From Zerene cesonia (Eukaryota > Arthropoda > Insecta > Lepidoptera > Pieridae): a stretch of 64,000 nucleotides of DNA. Made by a program: the position numbers and the translations under genes. This document shows positions 23,706 to 36,185 of the stretch, one piece after another; the first letter of the stretch is position 1; the number at the start of each line of letters is the position of its first letter. The stretch is from positions 1,860,001 through 1,924,000 of the forward strand of contig NC_052118.1 in the NCBI RefSeq assembly GCF_012273895.1. The letters are read 5' to 3'. Under the pieces are notes generated by a model. That model was given only the letters and a program-made list of their open reading frames with translations. It searched no databases and was not told the DNA's origin.

Positions 23706-26700
23706 AAATAAAAATAAATCGTATTTTATTTGTATGTAATATAGTATATAAGCCAACTGTGTTTTAAACAAACTTCACCTCAATCCTGCTAAGTGCTCTG
23801 TAGTAACCTTCATCTCAAATTACGTACGCAAAGGTCAAGTTTAAGAGAATACAACCGTAATAAAAGACCAAGACATAATCCGTGATACTAGATTTTTTGT
23901 TTTATTTTTATGTCACATATGTGTTTGATTGTGTCATGTTGTTCTACTAATATGAAAAAACAACGTTTTAAAAATACTTTATTGTCCCTACATTTGACGT
24001 GTTTTTAAGTTCATACTCATTCGCAAGTATCGAATCCTCGATATAAAATTATGTTCCGGAAGAATAGAGAGTTTAGATAAAGATAATTCACTACCTTTGT
24101 CATTAGGAACTCAATTTGACTGAAATTCTGTTCATATATTTTCTTTGGAGAGGCCAAACGAATAGCTTATGTAACATTTTCATTAAAATATTTCAGGTTA
24201 TATAAACTGTATCAAACTCTTAAACTCTCTGTCGTTCAATGTTCCCTCGTATTGACCGCGTTTTTATCCGCCGATATTTATTCCATCAGCCAGTACTTAC
24301 AATCAAAAATCCTTTTTTACCGTGAGTGAATGTGAGTGAGTATTTTAAATGAAGGTTTCACACAATATGGTTTTGATTTATCGGTACTCTTGGTATATAA
24401 AAAAATACTGTAAGACATCGGTTGAATGTTGAATCATTTTCTGTATTATAAATATTAGCACAAAAACGAGTTTGACGTGTTAATAATTAATCAATAATAT
24501 TTATTTCTTGAATGTTCTCACAAACACAATTTTTAGACTATAATTAGCTGTATGCATTTATCCCTTATTTTTTAAGACAAAGACGTCATTCTTTTGGAGT
24601 AAGCTGTTGGTCTTTCATGTGGATTAAATGAACGCAATATAATATTTTATGATCTCCAACCCCCCTTTTTGTGCTTGAAATAAATAGAACTAATAGGAGA
24701 TTAGTCACGGTTTACGACCTGCCTTGAAATCTATTAACTAGACTTGCTTATACGATAAATTTCAAACACTTCCCCATAACACTACACATTAATCATGGAA
24801 TGTTGAAAAATTATAGCTACAGTATTCATAATAAAGGGCTATAAAGGAAAACGGATTAAAATCTTAATAGAGCTAACTTACTGAACTTTATTCGCGCCTC
24901 AAAATTACAGGTTATTGTTATAACTTAGTTTACGACGCAGTGGAAGGCTTTGACGCAGCTTTGCGTTCTAGTAGCTATTTCATTGGCCTCGATTACTGTT
25001 GTATTTTTGGACGAATAAATAAAGATATGCTTATGAACGATACTACATAAGAGAACTGTATAAATGCTTTGTTTTATTAAACATATCAGTGTTTCTGAAA
25101 GTTGTTATACGTAATCAAAGTAATTCTTATCTATAGAAGAGGCTTAATGATAATTTCCTATAAAACACAAAAAATCAGTCCAATTGAGAGTCCTTCATTT
25201 TTAGGAGGTCAATTGATAAATTACCCAAATAAAGCTGTTTTTGTGTTTTTTTACTAGTTTCTTTGAAAAATACAGTATTTGTACGAAAAAAACTACCTCC
25301 CTTGTTTTAAATTCCATGTAAACATAAATGTGTGTGATAGTATTACTTAAATAATACTGATATAGCATATTTGTATGAATTGGCAATATGTTTATTTTAA
25401 AATAATGGTCTTTGATCTTCAGTTTTATTGTTAACGGCAACTCTCTCATGTCATTGACAAAAGACCCTTTTGAAATCACTTCAACCTCAGTGAAACCGGT
25501 GCTATGTGTTTGCGTGAAATAAAAAAAAACAACAGCATTCAAACACAATCACTTTACGTTAATTAGGTTTCGATTTTCGATTTCCAATATTCAAAGTCAA
25601 TAACTTTACACTAAGGCTACGTAGCTACCCTTAAATTGTTTTGCGAAAGCTAAACAATGTTTTGTATAGCTTACAATGCCAAAGTTCGCACAAACTACGC
25701 TACGCCGACTTTTTGCCAAACAAATCGCGTTCTCTTTCTCTCATATGGATTAGGAGCGTGAAGGAAAGGGACAAACACGCGCGAGATTGCGAGCATTAGT
25801 CAACGATGTGAAATTACAGGGTAACACCGACCCTCGGTAAGCGAAGACAATATTAGTGGGGTTGCCGCAAAAACAATACCTTTGTGTAGTTGCCAAAATA
25901 TCAGAACGTGTAATAATGTGAAGATATTTCGCTTTGAACAATGCTCAGAACAAATTGCGAGGTTCGGGAATAAATATTGTTTCTAGTATGGTCTTTGATT
26001 TACATTCTCAAAGGTTAAAGTTTGCAAATAAAAATAAATCTTATGTAAAAATAACTTGCTATATAGTACACGGGAGTTATTTATTCTAATCTGAAGGTAG
26101 GCTTTCCTAATTCAAGATGAGCGGCAATTATATTCTCAGAAATGTAGCGTTGATAGATTCATCTCATATCATCAATTCTATACGAATATACGCTCCATCA
26201 TAATCCGTACGTACTGCATCTATACTGTAGTTTACTTTCTGTATGTATACATATAATGCTACACCCAAAAAGCGTTACCTAATCGTTCCAAGAACCGCTA
26301 AAAGTTAGTAACTTTTTCGAAGCATCGCACTAATGCAGTTGCGTGTAAACGCCTCCATTAGGAGAGTGATGTGAAACGTAACGTGACATGCAATAATTAT
26401 TGTGGGCACGTTTTTTACCTGTATGCTTTGCTCAGACTATATATAATGTAGGTATTATTTCATTGGTGTCGGTAGACGCAGTCGTAAAACGTGTTTTATG
26501 GACACATCATATTTATATGAAGTTGGTGCGTTTCATACAATATTTAAGTACGTATTACGAGTAAGTTTGTTATAAAATTTTATGTTCCATGTGTTTTTCA
26601 TCAAAAATTATATTAAGGGAGTACGGAATGGTAATACGTTGATCTAAACCTTATATATTACTCTGTATACGTGTAATTTTTTTGTTTTTTTGCACTAAAA

Positions 26701-28677
26701 TTCTAATTAGTCCGAAGTTAAAATTACATCATGCTTAAAAATATTCACAATAAGGTTTCACTACAAAATCATTAGACGTATCCAACAAAGAGCCAACCTA
26801 TTAACAGTACGGCGGTTTCGCCCGCCTCATTCAAACTAAAAATACATTTACCCCAGAATTAAGACGGTATCCCAAGCATCCGTGGGAAAATTAATTAATT
26901 AATTCACGTGTAAGTTCACAAGTTAAACATTCCGAGTTGTGAACTAACCAAAATTGATTCCACGTTTAATCGACAAGAAACCACATACGATGGCTTTTCT
27001 CTTGAATATAATGTTTACAAGACTGTTCGCCTATTATTGGGAGATCATTATCGTGTGCTATTATTGTTTTGTGTAGTTCGGAAATCCGATGTTTTGCGTG
27101 TAGCAACTACGAAACCTGACTGTAATATTTTTTTTCACGTCGCGGCGTCACGGTGCGTTTATTTAATGCGATTTTTGTGTCTGTCTATATATTTCTTCTT
27201 TTAACCTCTTTTTCATAGGAATGCCTAAGCATGTAAACATTTGTTTTGTAATTGGATCATCGTGTGAAATTTTCTAATACTAACCAGAGTTTCGAAAATT
27301 GATCAAATTACATAGATAAGGCACATGAACAGATTGAAAAAGTTTTTCTACATGTGTTCATAATCTTACATTATAATACAATATTTGACCAATACTTACT
27401 AAAGCGAATAGTATCTTCATTTTGGTCGGGTAATGTTAGCTAAAATAGAACGAAGACCTTATAATATATTACATTGAAGGGACAGCAGACAGTTGCGTTT
27501 CGGCAAGGGTGTATTTATCTTCACAGTTTCCTTATCGGCATTATAGTTTCGTTATGACCAAAGAATATAACCTACATCACAAAATGCTCATCTTAACATA
27601 ATCTGTGAAACGTTATGTTAAGATTTAAATTCGATTGCAGAACACTGCATTATATACTTTATTGATAAACTTAAAATATAACTTGTTTTATTAATAAACC
27701 ACCATCAAATTTTCAGAACGAGACGAAATTTAATAGGAGCACACGGTCGGTCTGTCATCGGTCTTACCCGACCTACTTGCTTAATGCAAAAATGTGTACG
27801 TTAATATTCAAGATTTGCTTACTTTTGTCTATAAAATAATTCTTGATATAAGTTTTATTTTACAAGTCTAAAGGGATTATGTGAAAATATGCATAAGACA
27901 GCTGGGTCTCGCAAAGCAAGTATTTATGACAAATGTTTTAGTAACGGGATTTTATGAGAAAAAGCAAAATCCAAGCGCTCTAGTATGCTAAGTCCCAGAT
28001 GAATAGCTATCGTAGACTTCTAAACATTTTATTATTTAAGACTAAACACTTGCATTTGTATTTCACACCGATGCGATTTTCTTTGTTTGAAAACAAATAA
28101 AAGGGACGCATTTGTTAGTAGATAATATGATATGTATATATATTTACAAAGCATATATGCGTAAATATAGATTTGGGTTGCATAGTTTCAGTATTTCTTT
28201 ATTTGTTTAAGATAAGATAACGTCCATATTGCTTGCTGGCAACCATTTAATTTTATTCTTTTTACACCAAAGCTGCTGTAAAATTTCAAATTCTTTTTAT
28301 AAAGGAAAGGAAAAATTAAATCAAATAAAGCAGATGTATTTGACCATTGTTTGCTCAGGTCTTTCATCACATGGGGATTATTTTATTGTTGTATATTTCT
28401 CTGTACGACAGGCTTACGACTTATGTGCGTTCCAGATTTATTTTTCATATTTATCCGCTTATCATTCATATTTCGTATTTCTCTGTAGACAGTTCATTTG
28501 CTAATTGTTTTTAAGATAATTTAAAAATAATGACTTTCTTTTCTTTGGTGATACAAGCCGCTTTTGTAGCATGCCCGGTTTGACCCGGAATAACTGTTAC
28601 ATCATGTTAATAAGTAAAGATGTAGGTAGCTCTCTAATTTCATAATAATTTTTAAAACATGTATAGTTATTTTTGAG
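23706..28677. other. Five-kilobase zone almost free of recognised repeats
   Basis: No exon, RNA gene or known repeat could be supported. The frame at 25201-25548 (minus, 115 codons) is the longest but has no family motif and AT-driven composition, so it is not called. A GC-richer, CpG-bearing patch lies at about 25690-25890 (GTGAAGGAAAGGGACAAACA and ACACGCGCGAGATTGCGAGC). Another is at 26780-26910, ending in ATTAATTAATTAATTCACGTG with an E-box-like CACGTG. These may be regulatory or unrecognised old repeats. Confidence 0.4.
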
Positions 28678-28741
28678 TTTGATAATAAAAACGATACCAA
28701 AAATACAATTTTTCCTTTTTGGTATCGTTTTTATTATCAAA
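28678..28741. repeat. Perfect 26-bp hairpin
   Basis: Arms 28678-28703 and 28716-28741 are exact reverse complements around a 12-nt AT-rich loop. The arm includes AATAAAAACGATACC. It could be a remnant of a palindromic or foldback element, or a precursor-like stem. Confidence 0.85.
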
Positions 28742-29062
28742 CACCTAATTGGAATTAGAAAAAAACAGAATAACAATTACATATCTGAGAAGATATAGAG
28801 AGGTAGGGAGTAGACCCCCTACAGGTACACGTGACGTATAATGTTTATTTAACTTATTTTACTGACTCTCAACTATATCTTGATACTTGATACTCTTGAC
28901 TTGGCCCAAAATATTCCTCTAATATTACATTTATCACGTCTTCCGCATTGTGTGTTTAGAAGACATACATATTAGAAGAACATCTTGGTGTAAACCAATC
29001 GTATAATTACATTAGAACTTCCCTTCAGGTAAGTTCGTTAAATGAACTATTATAATATATTA

Positions 29063-29258
29063 CTAGTTTCACCCGCGTAAGTGCATAACCCATAGGAATA
29101 TCGGGATAAAAACTTGCTTATTTGTTATTCCAGTTATCCAGCTGTCTACGCACCAAATTTCATTGCAACAGGTTCAGTAGTTTTTGCGTGAAAGAGCAAC
29201 AAACACACACACATCCTTACATACTTTCGCATTTATAATATTATGGTAGGAAGTAGGA
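29063..29258 (-). mobile_element. Non-autonomous Helitron, group A, copy 4
   Basis: The plus strand starts CTAGTTTCACCCGCG after A29062 and runs through ATCGGGATAAAAACTTGC, a (CA)n block and CTTTCGCATTTATAATATTA to a TAGGA end. The minus-strand 5' end has a small duplication (TCCTACTTCCTACC), so the exact end (29251 or 29258) is uncertain. The hairpin next to CTAG is shortened. Confidence 0.68.
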
Positions 29259-30957
29259 TTAACAGCAACTTCCAGCAGTAGGGTGTTGATTTTCGAATTG
29301 GCCTTGATGCGTAAAACACACAGGTTTTATAAAAAACTATTGTGAATAAAAGCTCTTCAGCTGAACAGTTATACGAAAATGGTGAGATTAAGTCATCCGT
29401 CAATCATACGCAGGGATTACGTAGCTTTTAATGTAAACTTACGTAGATACGTGGCTTTTTACGAGGCTCAGTTATGGATGCAAAATTAACGGGAATTAAT
29501 ATATAATTTTGGATATTTAACGGTCAGTGTCCATTGATGTATTACATATGTTTTAAAAAAGCACATTTTTGCGTGTCGATGCTATATGGAGCTACATTAA
29601 TTAATTTTACAGCGGAATATTTTCCTGGAGATGATTGATTTCCATTTAGTTTTTATGCCGAAAATCTTACATTAATGGCAACTATGCAGGGAAAAGGACT
29701 GGACTGTCTATTTTTTTCTTAAACTGTGTGAGATAAAAGTTAGTTATATTAATGTCAAGTAGACCGATAATAAAGTAGTTCAAGTTCAAACTCACATATT
29801 TATTGGTTTAATATGAATTATTCTAGAAGCACTTTCGATTCGTCATAACATAGTTTTATAAATTAATGATTTAATTTCGCGTTGATACACTAAATCAATT
29901 TAACAAATTTTTTAAGATTAGTAATATATAACCAAAGCACTTCGCAATATTACATTGAAATATTATAAATCAGTGAAAAATCATTGAGTGTTGTTTCCAA
30001 CTCGCTTCAACTCAGTAACGTAGCAATGCAAAATATGATAGAATTATATTACCTCGTTTCTTTATTGTGAGTGACTTAAATAAAAATCTCAGACAGATAA
30101 ACTCGATTTCAGCTTAATAGTATCATAAATATATTAGGATATCGTGTTCATTTATGTTAATGTTATAAAGAGGTATTTTTGACTTTGTAAGTGGTAATCG
30201 CTGGATACAATCTTAAAAAGGAAGCAATCTTAAAATTAATTTCACCATGAAAAGCTTGTCTATCAGCTGTGATTGTCATATGCTTTATTTTATTCCGATT
30301 TTATATGATTTTAGTGTCTGGATATAGCTAGGAGACTAGAGAGCGACATAGACGATTTTTTACTAAGGTGAAACATTTTATTCGTATCGGTAATTCCTAT
30401 GACTACACTAAAGCCGCGACGCTAAATTAGTAATATAATATAATTTCACATAGCATTTTAAAACAAATGATCTTAAAACTGAATCATTTTAATAGAGCAC
30501 GAGGTTTAACCTTTAACCCTAACAAAAAAATACGATTGTTACATTGCTATTAATGCCGCCATTGTTGTAAAATTTATTTGTATTTACCTGTTTATTTGGG
30601 TGCATAATAATTACTTACGATTGAATACTTAGCAATTCTGTGAAATGTAGGGTAAAGACCATTCTAGAATATGGTATCTGTTAAGCTGAGACGTTGATTA
30701 AACACTGGAATACATATACAGGTTGTCATATTAATTGTAACACTTAATTTGAGAGTTATTATTCCGAAGATAGGTTAATACCTATATTATATTATAACAA
30801 GTCTGGTCTAAATGGACGATATAGATGGTTACTATTATACAATTGTTATCGATTTAAAATCTTTTAAAAATATTTTATTAATAGAATTAATTAAATATTT
30901 TAAAAATATAAATTTTTAACTGAAAAGTGGAAAAATAATTAAAAGTCGATGTCTTGT

Positions 30958-31053
30958 GACATCCAGCACTTGTCTAGCGTCGCAGATTATGGCCCGAACC
31001 GTCATAGGAGGCGTGTATTCCTACAGTGGGAAGTTGGGTTGATGATGATGATA
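30958..31053 (+). mobile_element. SINE 3' end fragment (Metulj-like)
   Basis: GATTATGGCCCGAACCGTCA and TAGGAGGCGTGTATTCCTAC match the 3' body of the SINE at 42785-43080 (GATTATGGCCTGAACCCTCA). It then continues into a GTTGATGATGATGATAA tail. A (GAT)n tail is typical of this SINE group. The tRNA head is missing. Confidence 0.6.
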
Positions 31054-31469
31054 ACTACTTAATGTTAAATTGTACGTACAATGTTAAAGCGTTATTGTTT
31101 TAATTTATGTTGTAAAACATTTCTCTCTTCTCATTGTAAAGTCTTGTATTCCTAATCTATGACACAAATAAATATTCTGAAGCACTTATTGCGAATATCC
31201 GTAGGTCACTAGTTCAGACCCTTCTCGAAGGACCACGAAATATGAGATTGTAAGTTCCGTATAGAGAATTTATGAAATGGTTGTTAAATAAAATAATTTA
31301 GTACAATAATATGTTAAAGACCTAATTCTATATCGTTTGGTTGATGTTTAAAGTACGTGCGATCTGTTTGGTGCATGAATGAGAACTGAATAAAATGACG
31401 CGTGTCGGCGTAAAAAGTTGACAGCACGCAACGGGACATACGAACACCGTACAGATACACCATTTTATT

Positions 31470-31691
31470 ATTGGACAAGTGCGGGTTGGCAGATGTCACA
31501 TATAGTCGAACTTTTGATTCTTGGACATGACGGTTTCCTCGCGACGTTTTTTTCCATCGCCGTTTTAAGGTGTGTGTTCACATGTGCAGATAAATTGATA
31601 AATCAATTTATTTCCTGCGCGCTCGCCCGGTCTCGAACCCCGACTTATCAATTTCGAAGTGCGAGGTTCTCACCACTGAGCCACCACGGCT
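31470..31691 (-). mobile_element. tRNA-derived SINE (Metulj-like), antisense
   Basis: The minus strand starts AGCCGTGGTGGCTCAGTGG (A box at about 31674-31684) and contains GGGGTTCGAGACCGG (B box), CAATTTATCTGCACATGTGAAC, a GAGGAAACCGTCATGTCCAAG segment and CAACCCGCACTTGTCC. The head-body order equals that of 42785-43080. RNA polymerase III would transcribe such a copy toward lower coordinates. Confidence 0.7.
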
Positions 31692-32263
31692 TTCATAAAA
31701 AACATAAAATTATGAAACTTGTTCAGACGTGTCTTGAAGTTTAATCAACTAACATAATACTCAAAATTAATGCAATTCTGACAATGAAACATGCCTACAA
31801 ATCTAATTGATAACATCCTTTTTTAAGTCGGCTAATTACTACGTATTACAACTTAATGATATAAAAGTTCATATTTTTACAATTGTTGTTTATTTCCAAT
31901 ACAATTTCAAATTTAACTGAATTTACACGTTCATTCTAATAGTGTGTTCAAAATGCACAAAACTTATAAAACACACAATAACTCATCCACGGACGCAGCC
32001 GTGAGTAAAGTCATTTAATTATTAAAATACTAGTTTAACAAGCTTCATTTGAGTTCTAAATTGGAGGGGAATGAACTTAATTTTAGTTTTATCGGGGTTG
32101 TATTTAATTTGTTAGTTGTAGCGGACAAAAGGGCCTTAATCCTTTGGCTCAGTGTAATAAATAGGTCGTTGCTCTTCTTCACATTTATTTATAGACTTAG
32201 ATAGTCAATTGTATCACACTCTGTGAGCATAGTTAGCGGTGTGTATTCGTATTATAGATTTTA

Positions 32264-32580
32264 CTAAGAGACTCGAAAGCGCTTCGGCATATATTGTGCC
32301 AGCTCGCACTGGGGAAGGTACCGCATCATCAGATAAGATCGGTATTTAATAGTAACATGAGAAGGCTACGTGTTTCGTACGATGAGAGGGAAGTCGAGGA
32401 CCATTTCCTTTTCCTTACCCTTCCCCGTCCTTCCCTTACTTTCCATGGATTCTTTAATTTATCCCTTATTTTCCAATCTTTTTGTAGACGCGTAAGACTT
32501 CTGTAGATGTTTATGTGTAGTGGTAGCGTTTATCATCTGGCGACACACCAGCTCCTTACCGACTAAGACATCAAAAATAT
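32264..32580 (+). mobile_element. GACATAAAA-family copy, diverged
   Basis: GAGACTCGAAAGCGCTTCGG, GTGCCAGCTCGCACTGGGGA, GTTTCGTACGATGAGAGGGA, the pyrimidine tract, CATCTGGCGACACACCAGCT and ACTAAGACATCAAAAATAT follow the reference copy's order at full length. Confidence 0.62.
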
Positions 32581-32737
32581 AATAGAGAATAGCGTTTTCG
32601 GTATTGATTCTAAATTAAAATATTACGTCATAAATTAGAAAGATGGTAAGGTTTACAGACGGACAAATATACATCGACGTCAAACTCATAACACTCCTCG
32701 TTTTGCGTCGGGAGTAAAAACAGTGTTTTGTGCAATA

Positions 32738-32885
32738 CTAGCTTTTGATTGCGGCTTCGCACGCGTTAATTCGGAGTTTAGTAGATGTTATTATACATAT
32801 AAACCTACCTCTATAATCACTCCATCTATTAAAAAAAAACATCAAAATCCGTTGCGTAGTTTCAAAGGTTTAAGTATATATAATG
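32738..32885. repeat. Dispersed repeat, group E
   Basis: It begins CTAGCTTTTGATTGCGGCTT after an A, and has AAACCTACCTCTATAATCAC and ATCAAAATCCGTTGCGTAGT. The antisense relative is at 48028-48300. The CTAG start at an A suggests a Helitron-like or related element. Confidence 0.5.
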
Positions 32886-33773
32886 ACATAAGCCCATAGG
32901 GATATAGAAAGCGAATTTGTTTCGATACTTAAGTACTGATTATGTAAATTTCTAAGATCATGTAAATTATACAAAAACCACATTAACATGTCTAATACAT
33001 TTTGAGACTCATTATATTTTATGTCACAAAAATAACGTATAACGATGTTAAAATAATAAGCTGTTTTACTCTTCAAGGTTAGTTTTTCAACTAATCCAAT
33101 ATAACAATGAGCTTGTTTAAATTAATGAGATTACACTCGTTATGTTTTGTGGTGGTTTTATACTTTGATTTAGTAATGAGGCGGTCAAACTTTCGTTCTA
33201 TGGCTGTATAAAAATAGTGGGTATTCTCTGTATAGTTTGATATGTAGAACTTAAATTTTGTAAGACTCTTATAAACTACAATTAAACATTTGATTACACA
33301 TTATAAATATTATGGTATTGGATGGATGAATCATATTAAGACGAAAGATTTTCGCGTGTCTTCAACGCTATCCAACTTTAGGTGAGATCTTTCTGAAATA
33401 TTACATGCTAACAAGCATTACTCATAAGCTCATAGCCAATAATTATTGATACAAATTGTAATTTTTTTACCTCTTGGAGTGGCAGAAAAGAAATAAAATC
33501 AACTCTCATATTAGCTGTGCTGTTTCGGAAATAACTTCAATACTTCTTGGTACATTTACCCAATTAAAAAAGTGTGTGTGTTATTGATTCGACTAAATAT
33601 ATTTTTTGTTAGTTTTAACTTTTTACTAAGTGAACTGATTATCATGACTTTTATTCAGCCGGTGCCTTCCATGTAGTCCTGTTTAATATTGGTATAGTTC
33701 TAACAATTTGAAGTTGATTTAGAGTTAGTTTTATTATTGACCTATTAAATTGAGTAATATTATTTGTTTACAG

Positions 33774-33921
33774 GAAGCCAATCTGCAGTAACTGGGACCG
33801 TCACCCGCGTGTCTTCAGTGGTAGGTGGTGAGGCGGATCTGCCTTGCGACTCCCGACCACCTCAACGCAACGACAGCTTGCTGCTTGTCGTCTGGTATAG
33901 AGATGACAATCCAGTATACAG
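33774..33921 (+). CDS. Side-family Ig protein, exon with first half of Ig V domain
   Basis: This 148-nt internal exon follows TTTACAG and ends before GTTAGT, a good donor. With two leading bases completing a codon (phase 1), it gives 48 codons: SQSAVTGTVTRVSSVVGG, then EADLPCDSRPPQRND, then SLLLVVWYRDDNPVY, plus the first two bases of a serine codon. Cys at 33845-33847 is the B-strand disulfide cysteine and Trp at 33893-33895 the core tryptophan of an Ig V-type fold. LPCD followed by a proline/basic stretch and VVWY.D..P.YSYD is the hallmark of the Sidestep family, transmembrane guidance proteins that bind Beaten-path receptors on axons. It continues in exon 57404-57600. Which of the several Side paralogues this is cannot be told from one domain, and a related Ig receptor is the main alternative. 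Confidence 0.88.
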
Positions 33922-33945
33922 GTTAGTGTGAAGCATCATTTTTTA

Positions 33946-34290
33946 TTTTTTAAGCACCTTCGACAATGGAGCTTGTGGGTCGTCTGATGGTAAGCGCTAC
34001 TACCGCCCATGAACATTTGGAGGGGCGTAAGGTCGATTGTAGATCTTATGCCCCTGCAAATGGATTGCCGACTTTCAATTGCAAACGGATTTAGATAGGT
34101 TTGAGGAGAGGAATAAAGGATACGGCTGGTAAGGGTAAAGAAAAAGGTAAGAATATACCCTCTCACCGAACGAAAAACAGTAGCATGCTATTTCACGCCG
34201 GTCTTCTGTCAGTACCTCATACTTACCGGTGCGAGCTGGTTCACTTTGTGCCGAAGCGTGCTCAACTGCCACATACAAGCTACTCCCATA
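33946..34290 (-). mobile_element. GACATAAAA-family copy just after the splice donor
   Basis: The poly(A) side starts only about 25 bp beyond the donor. Plus-strand blocks: GACAATGGAGCTTGTGGGTC, TAAGCGCTACTACCGCCCAT, GAAAAACAGTAGCATGCTAT, GGTGCGAGCTGG, GCCGAAGCGTGCTCAACTGC. Its 5' side extends beyond the usual family start (ACATACAAGCTACTCCCATA), as in the copy at 46655-46800. It is antisense to the gene. Confidence 0.65.
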
Positions 34291-35965
34291 TTCAGCCATG
34301 ATAATCTATAAGCTGGGTCCACACAGAGCGAGCAGCCTCGTGAGGCAATTGCTGCGGTCAGTGTGGACTCACCTATTGACGAAGAGTTTATATTGACAAT
34401 TTACAACGAGATCAACAACTTTTATCTTCTAGTATGAAGGAAATAGTTCAAGCTAGTAATTTTGTTTAATTAGGATAGGTATTTAATATATTGTACATTT
34501 TAAATGAAATGGAAGAACATATTATTAATATCTTACTTAGAATTGCCATAGACAGTTTCATTAAGAGCATGATAAAAACGTTATGTACTTGTCACATGAC
34601 GCTACATACATTATGAAACGTTGAAAGGTACATGTGTTTTCACTAACGGATAGGAAAATAAGGAAAAAACATCGCGTATTGTGAACTCCGACAAAGGTTC
34701 GCGTTATATATAGCCGTCCCAACTCGCGAAGCATAAAATTTCCGACGCTGCCTTGTACGATATAATATATTGGCTTTTTATGCAAGTGGACATTACATTC
34801 GATATAATGTAAATTAAAGTTGATTTAAACGACGATTTAAAATGTTAATTCGCGAAATTTATTCACGCTTTTAATGTTATGGTATCTGAAAGCCGATTTC
34901 GATTTATTACTTTCAAATATTACAGTAAAATTATTAACAGTATAGTCACTCTGTCTGTATGTACGCACAATGTACAAATGTACGTACCGTGCGTTCATTT
35001 TACTTACAGTTAGAAGTGTGATTATAAAGTTTTAGATGAAACTAAATTCACGTGTCTAGCTTCTCATTTACTAAGACTGAAATATGTAAATGCTATTATG
35101 TTTATCTTTGATTATTTAAAAGCGGTTGTAAATTGGAAGTAAATTTTTATCATCAATAGCACAAAGATGTGATTCATTTTGACGTAATCTTTAAATAATA
35201 AAAGAAAGCGTTAAAATTCCTAAAAGATATACATTATTTTCCAAATCAAGTATTGTACGATCCCAAATAGAAAATTAAAATACATTCATGAAACCTGAAG
35301 CTCGCCCTATTAAATTTCATTACAGTATGCAAACGTTCTGTACAAACAATTTACCGTTGGACTATGCGTACAACGTAATTACGTAAGTGACCAGTGAGAA
35401 CAAATTAATCTAATAGCCTAGGAAAGTAATCTATCTAAGCTTGCTAAGATCCATCGTGGGTTGCAATTGCATAATGTTATTGTTGCATTGGATAATATTA
35501 GATTAAATAATTAATTCAAATAACTGAGACTTATTTTGTTGGTAACAATTATTTCTTAAAAACGGTATGCCTAAAACATATTATTTTATTGTGACTACTA
35601 GGCATGTAACTACTACAATAATCTAATGGATGCAGATAATTGGTGCAGAGTTTCACATACCAGCGGTCAAACCGGTTTATAAAAGATACGCATCTCTTTC
35701 GGATTGTAGCGTTAAAGTAATAATAAACCATAATAAGCAATAATAAATATAATCACATAATACTATTTACAAAGAATTAAAAAGTTCTTGAATAACAAGA
35801 ATGATTTTATATCATTATGTGAATTTTAATTAAAGTATTCAAAATTTATTCATTTTCTATTACTACAAGGAATGAAATGTTTGGTTTTTCTTAGATGTTA
35901 AATTATTGTGGATAAAAGAAATAAATGGAGTTAACTTTTGGCTGATTTGGTAGAAAACTACTATA

Positions 35966-36185
35966 TTCTAAACGTAAAAGTAATGCCTCTCTGTCTCTTC
36001 TTTGTATCTAAACCACTGAACCGATTTTTATGAAATTTGGTACAAAGATAGCTTGATAACCAAAAAAGTACATAGAATAGTTTATTTTATCCTAGAAATT
36101 CCATGGGAACAGGAATAATTTGGGGAAAGTCCCGGGATGATGGATCCTTTACTCAGCGGGCGAAGCCAAGTCAGTGAAAGATAAT
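35966..36185 (+). repeat. Dispersed repeat, group F (GAACCGATTTTTATGAAAT)
   Basis: It contains CTGTCTCTTCTTTGTATCTA, CACTGAACCGATTTTTATGA, TTGGTACAAAGATAGCTTG and GAAAGTCCCGGGATGATGG, and ends with CAGCGGGCGAAGCCAAGTCAG. The last block is the reversed GCGGGCGAAGCC end typical of lepidopteran Helitron-like repeats. Confidence 0.5.

Larger units (their letters stand above)
1..33773 (+). other. Upstream intron or 5' flank of the Side-family gene
   Basis: No host coding exon could be supported here. All open frames are short, AT-driven and without family motifs. The stretch ends in a weak pyrimidine tract and a TTTACAG acceptor at 33767-33773. The downstream exon begins in phase 1, so at least one coding exon must precede it, which suggests that much of this stretch is intron. 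Repeats are listed separately. I see nothing identifiable in 1-759, 1465-2040, 2836-3998, 6867-7442, 16626-17162, 19091-20624, 20813-22559, 29259-30957, 31051-31469, 31692-32261 and 32886-33773, beyond AT-rich intron-like sequence. The first 150 bases are somewhat more GC-rich than their surroundings, without a recognisable product. Confidence 0.6.

Noticed and set aside
25201..25548. Longest open frame in the window, 115 codons, minus strand
   Set aside because: AT-driven composition, no motif, no splice-bounded structure and no flanking gene. A frame of this size is expected by chance in 64 kb of AT-rich DNA.
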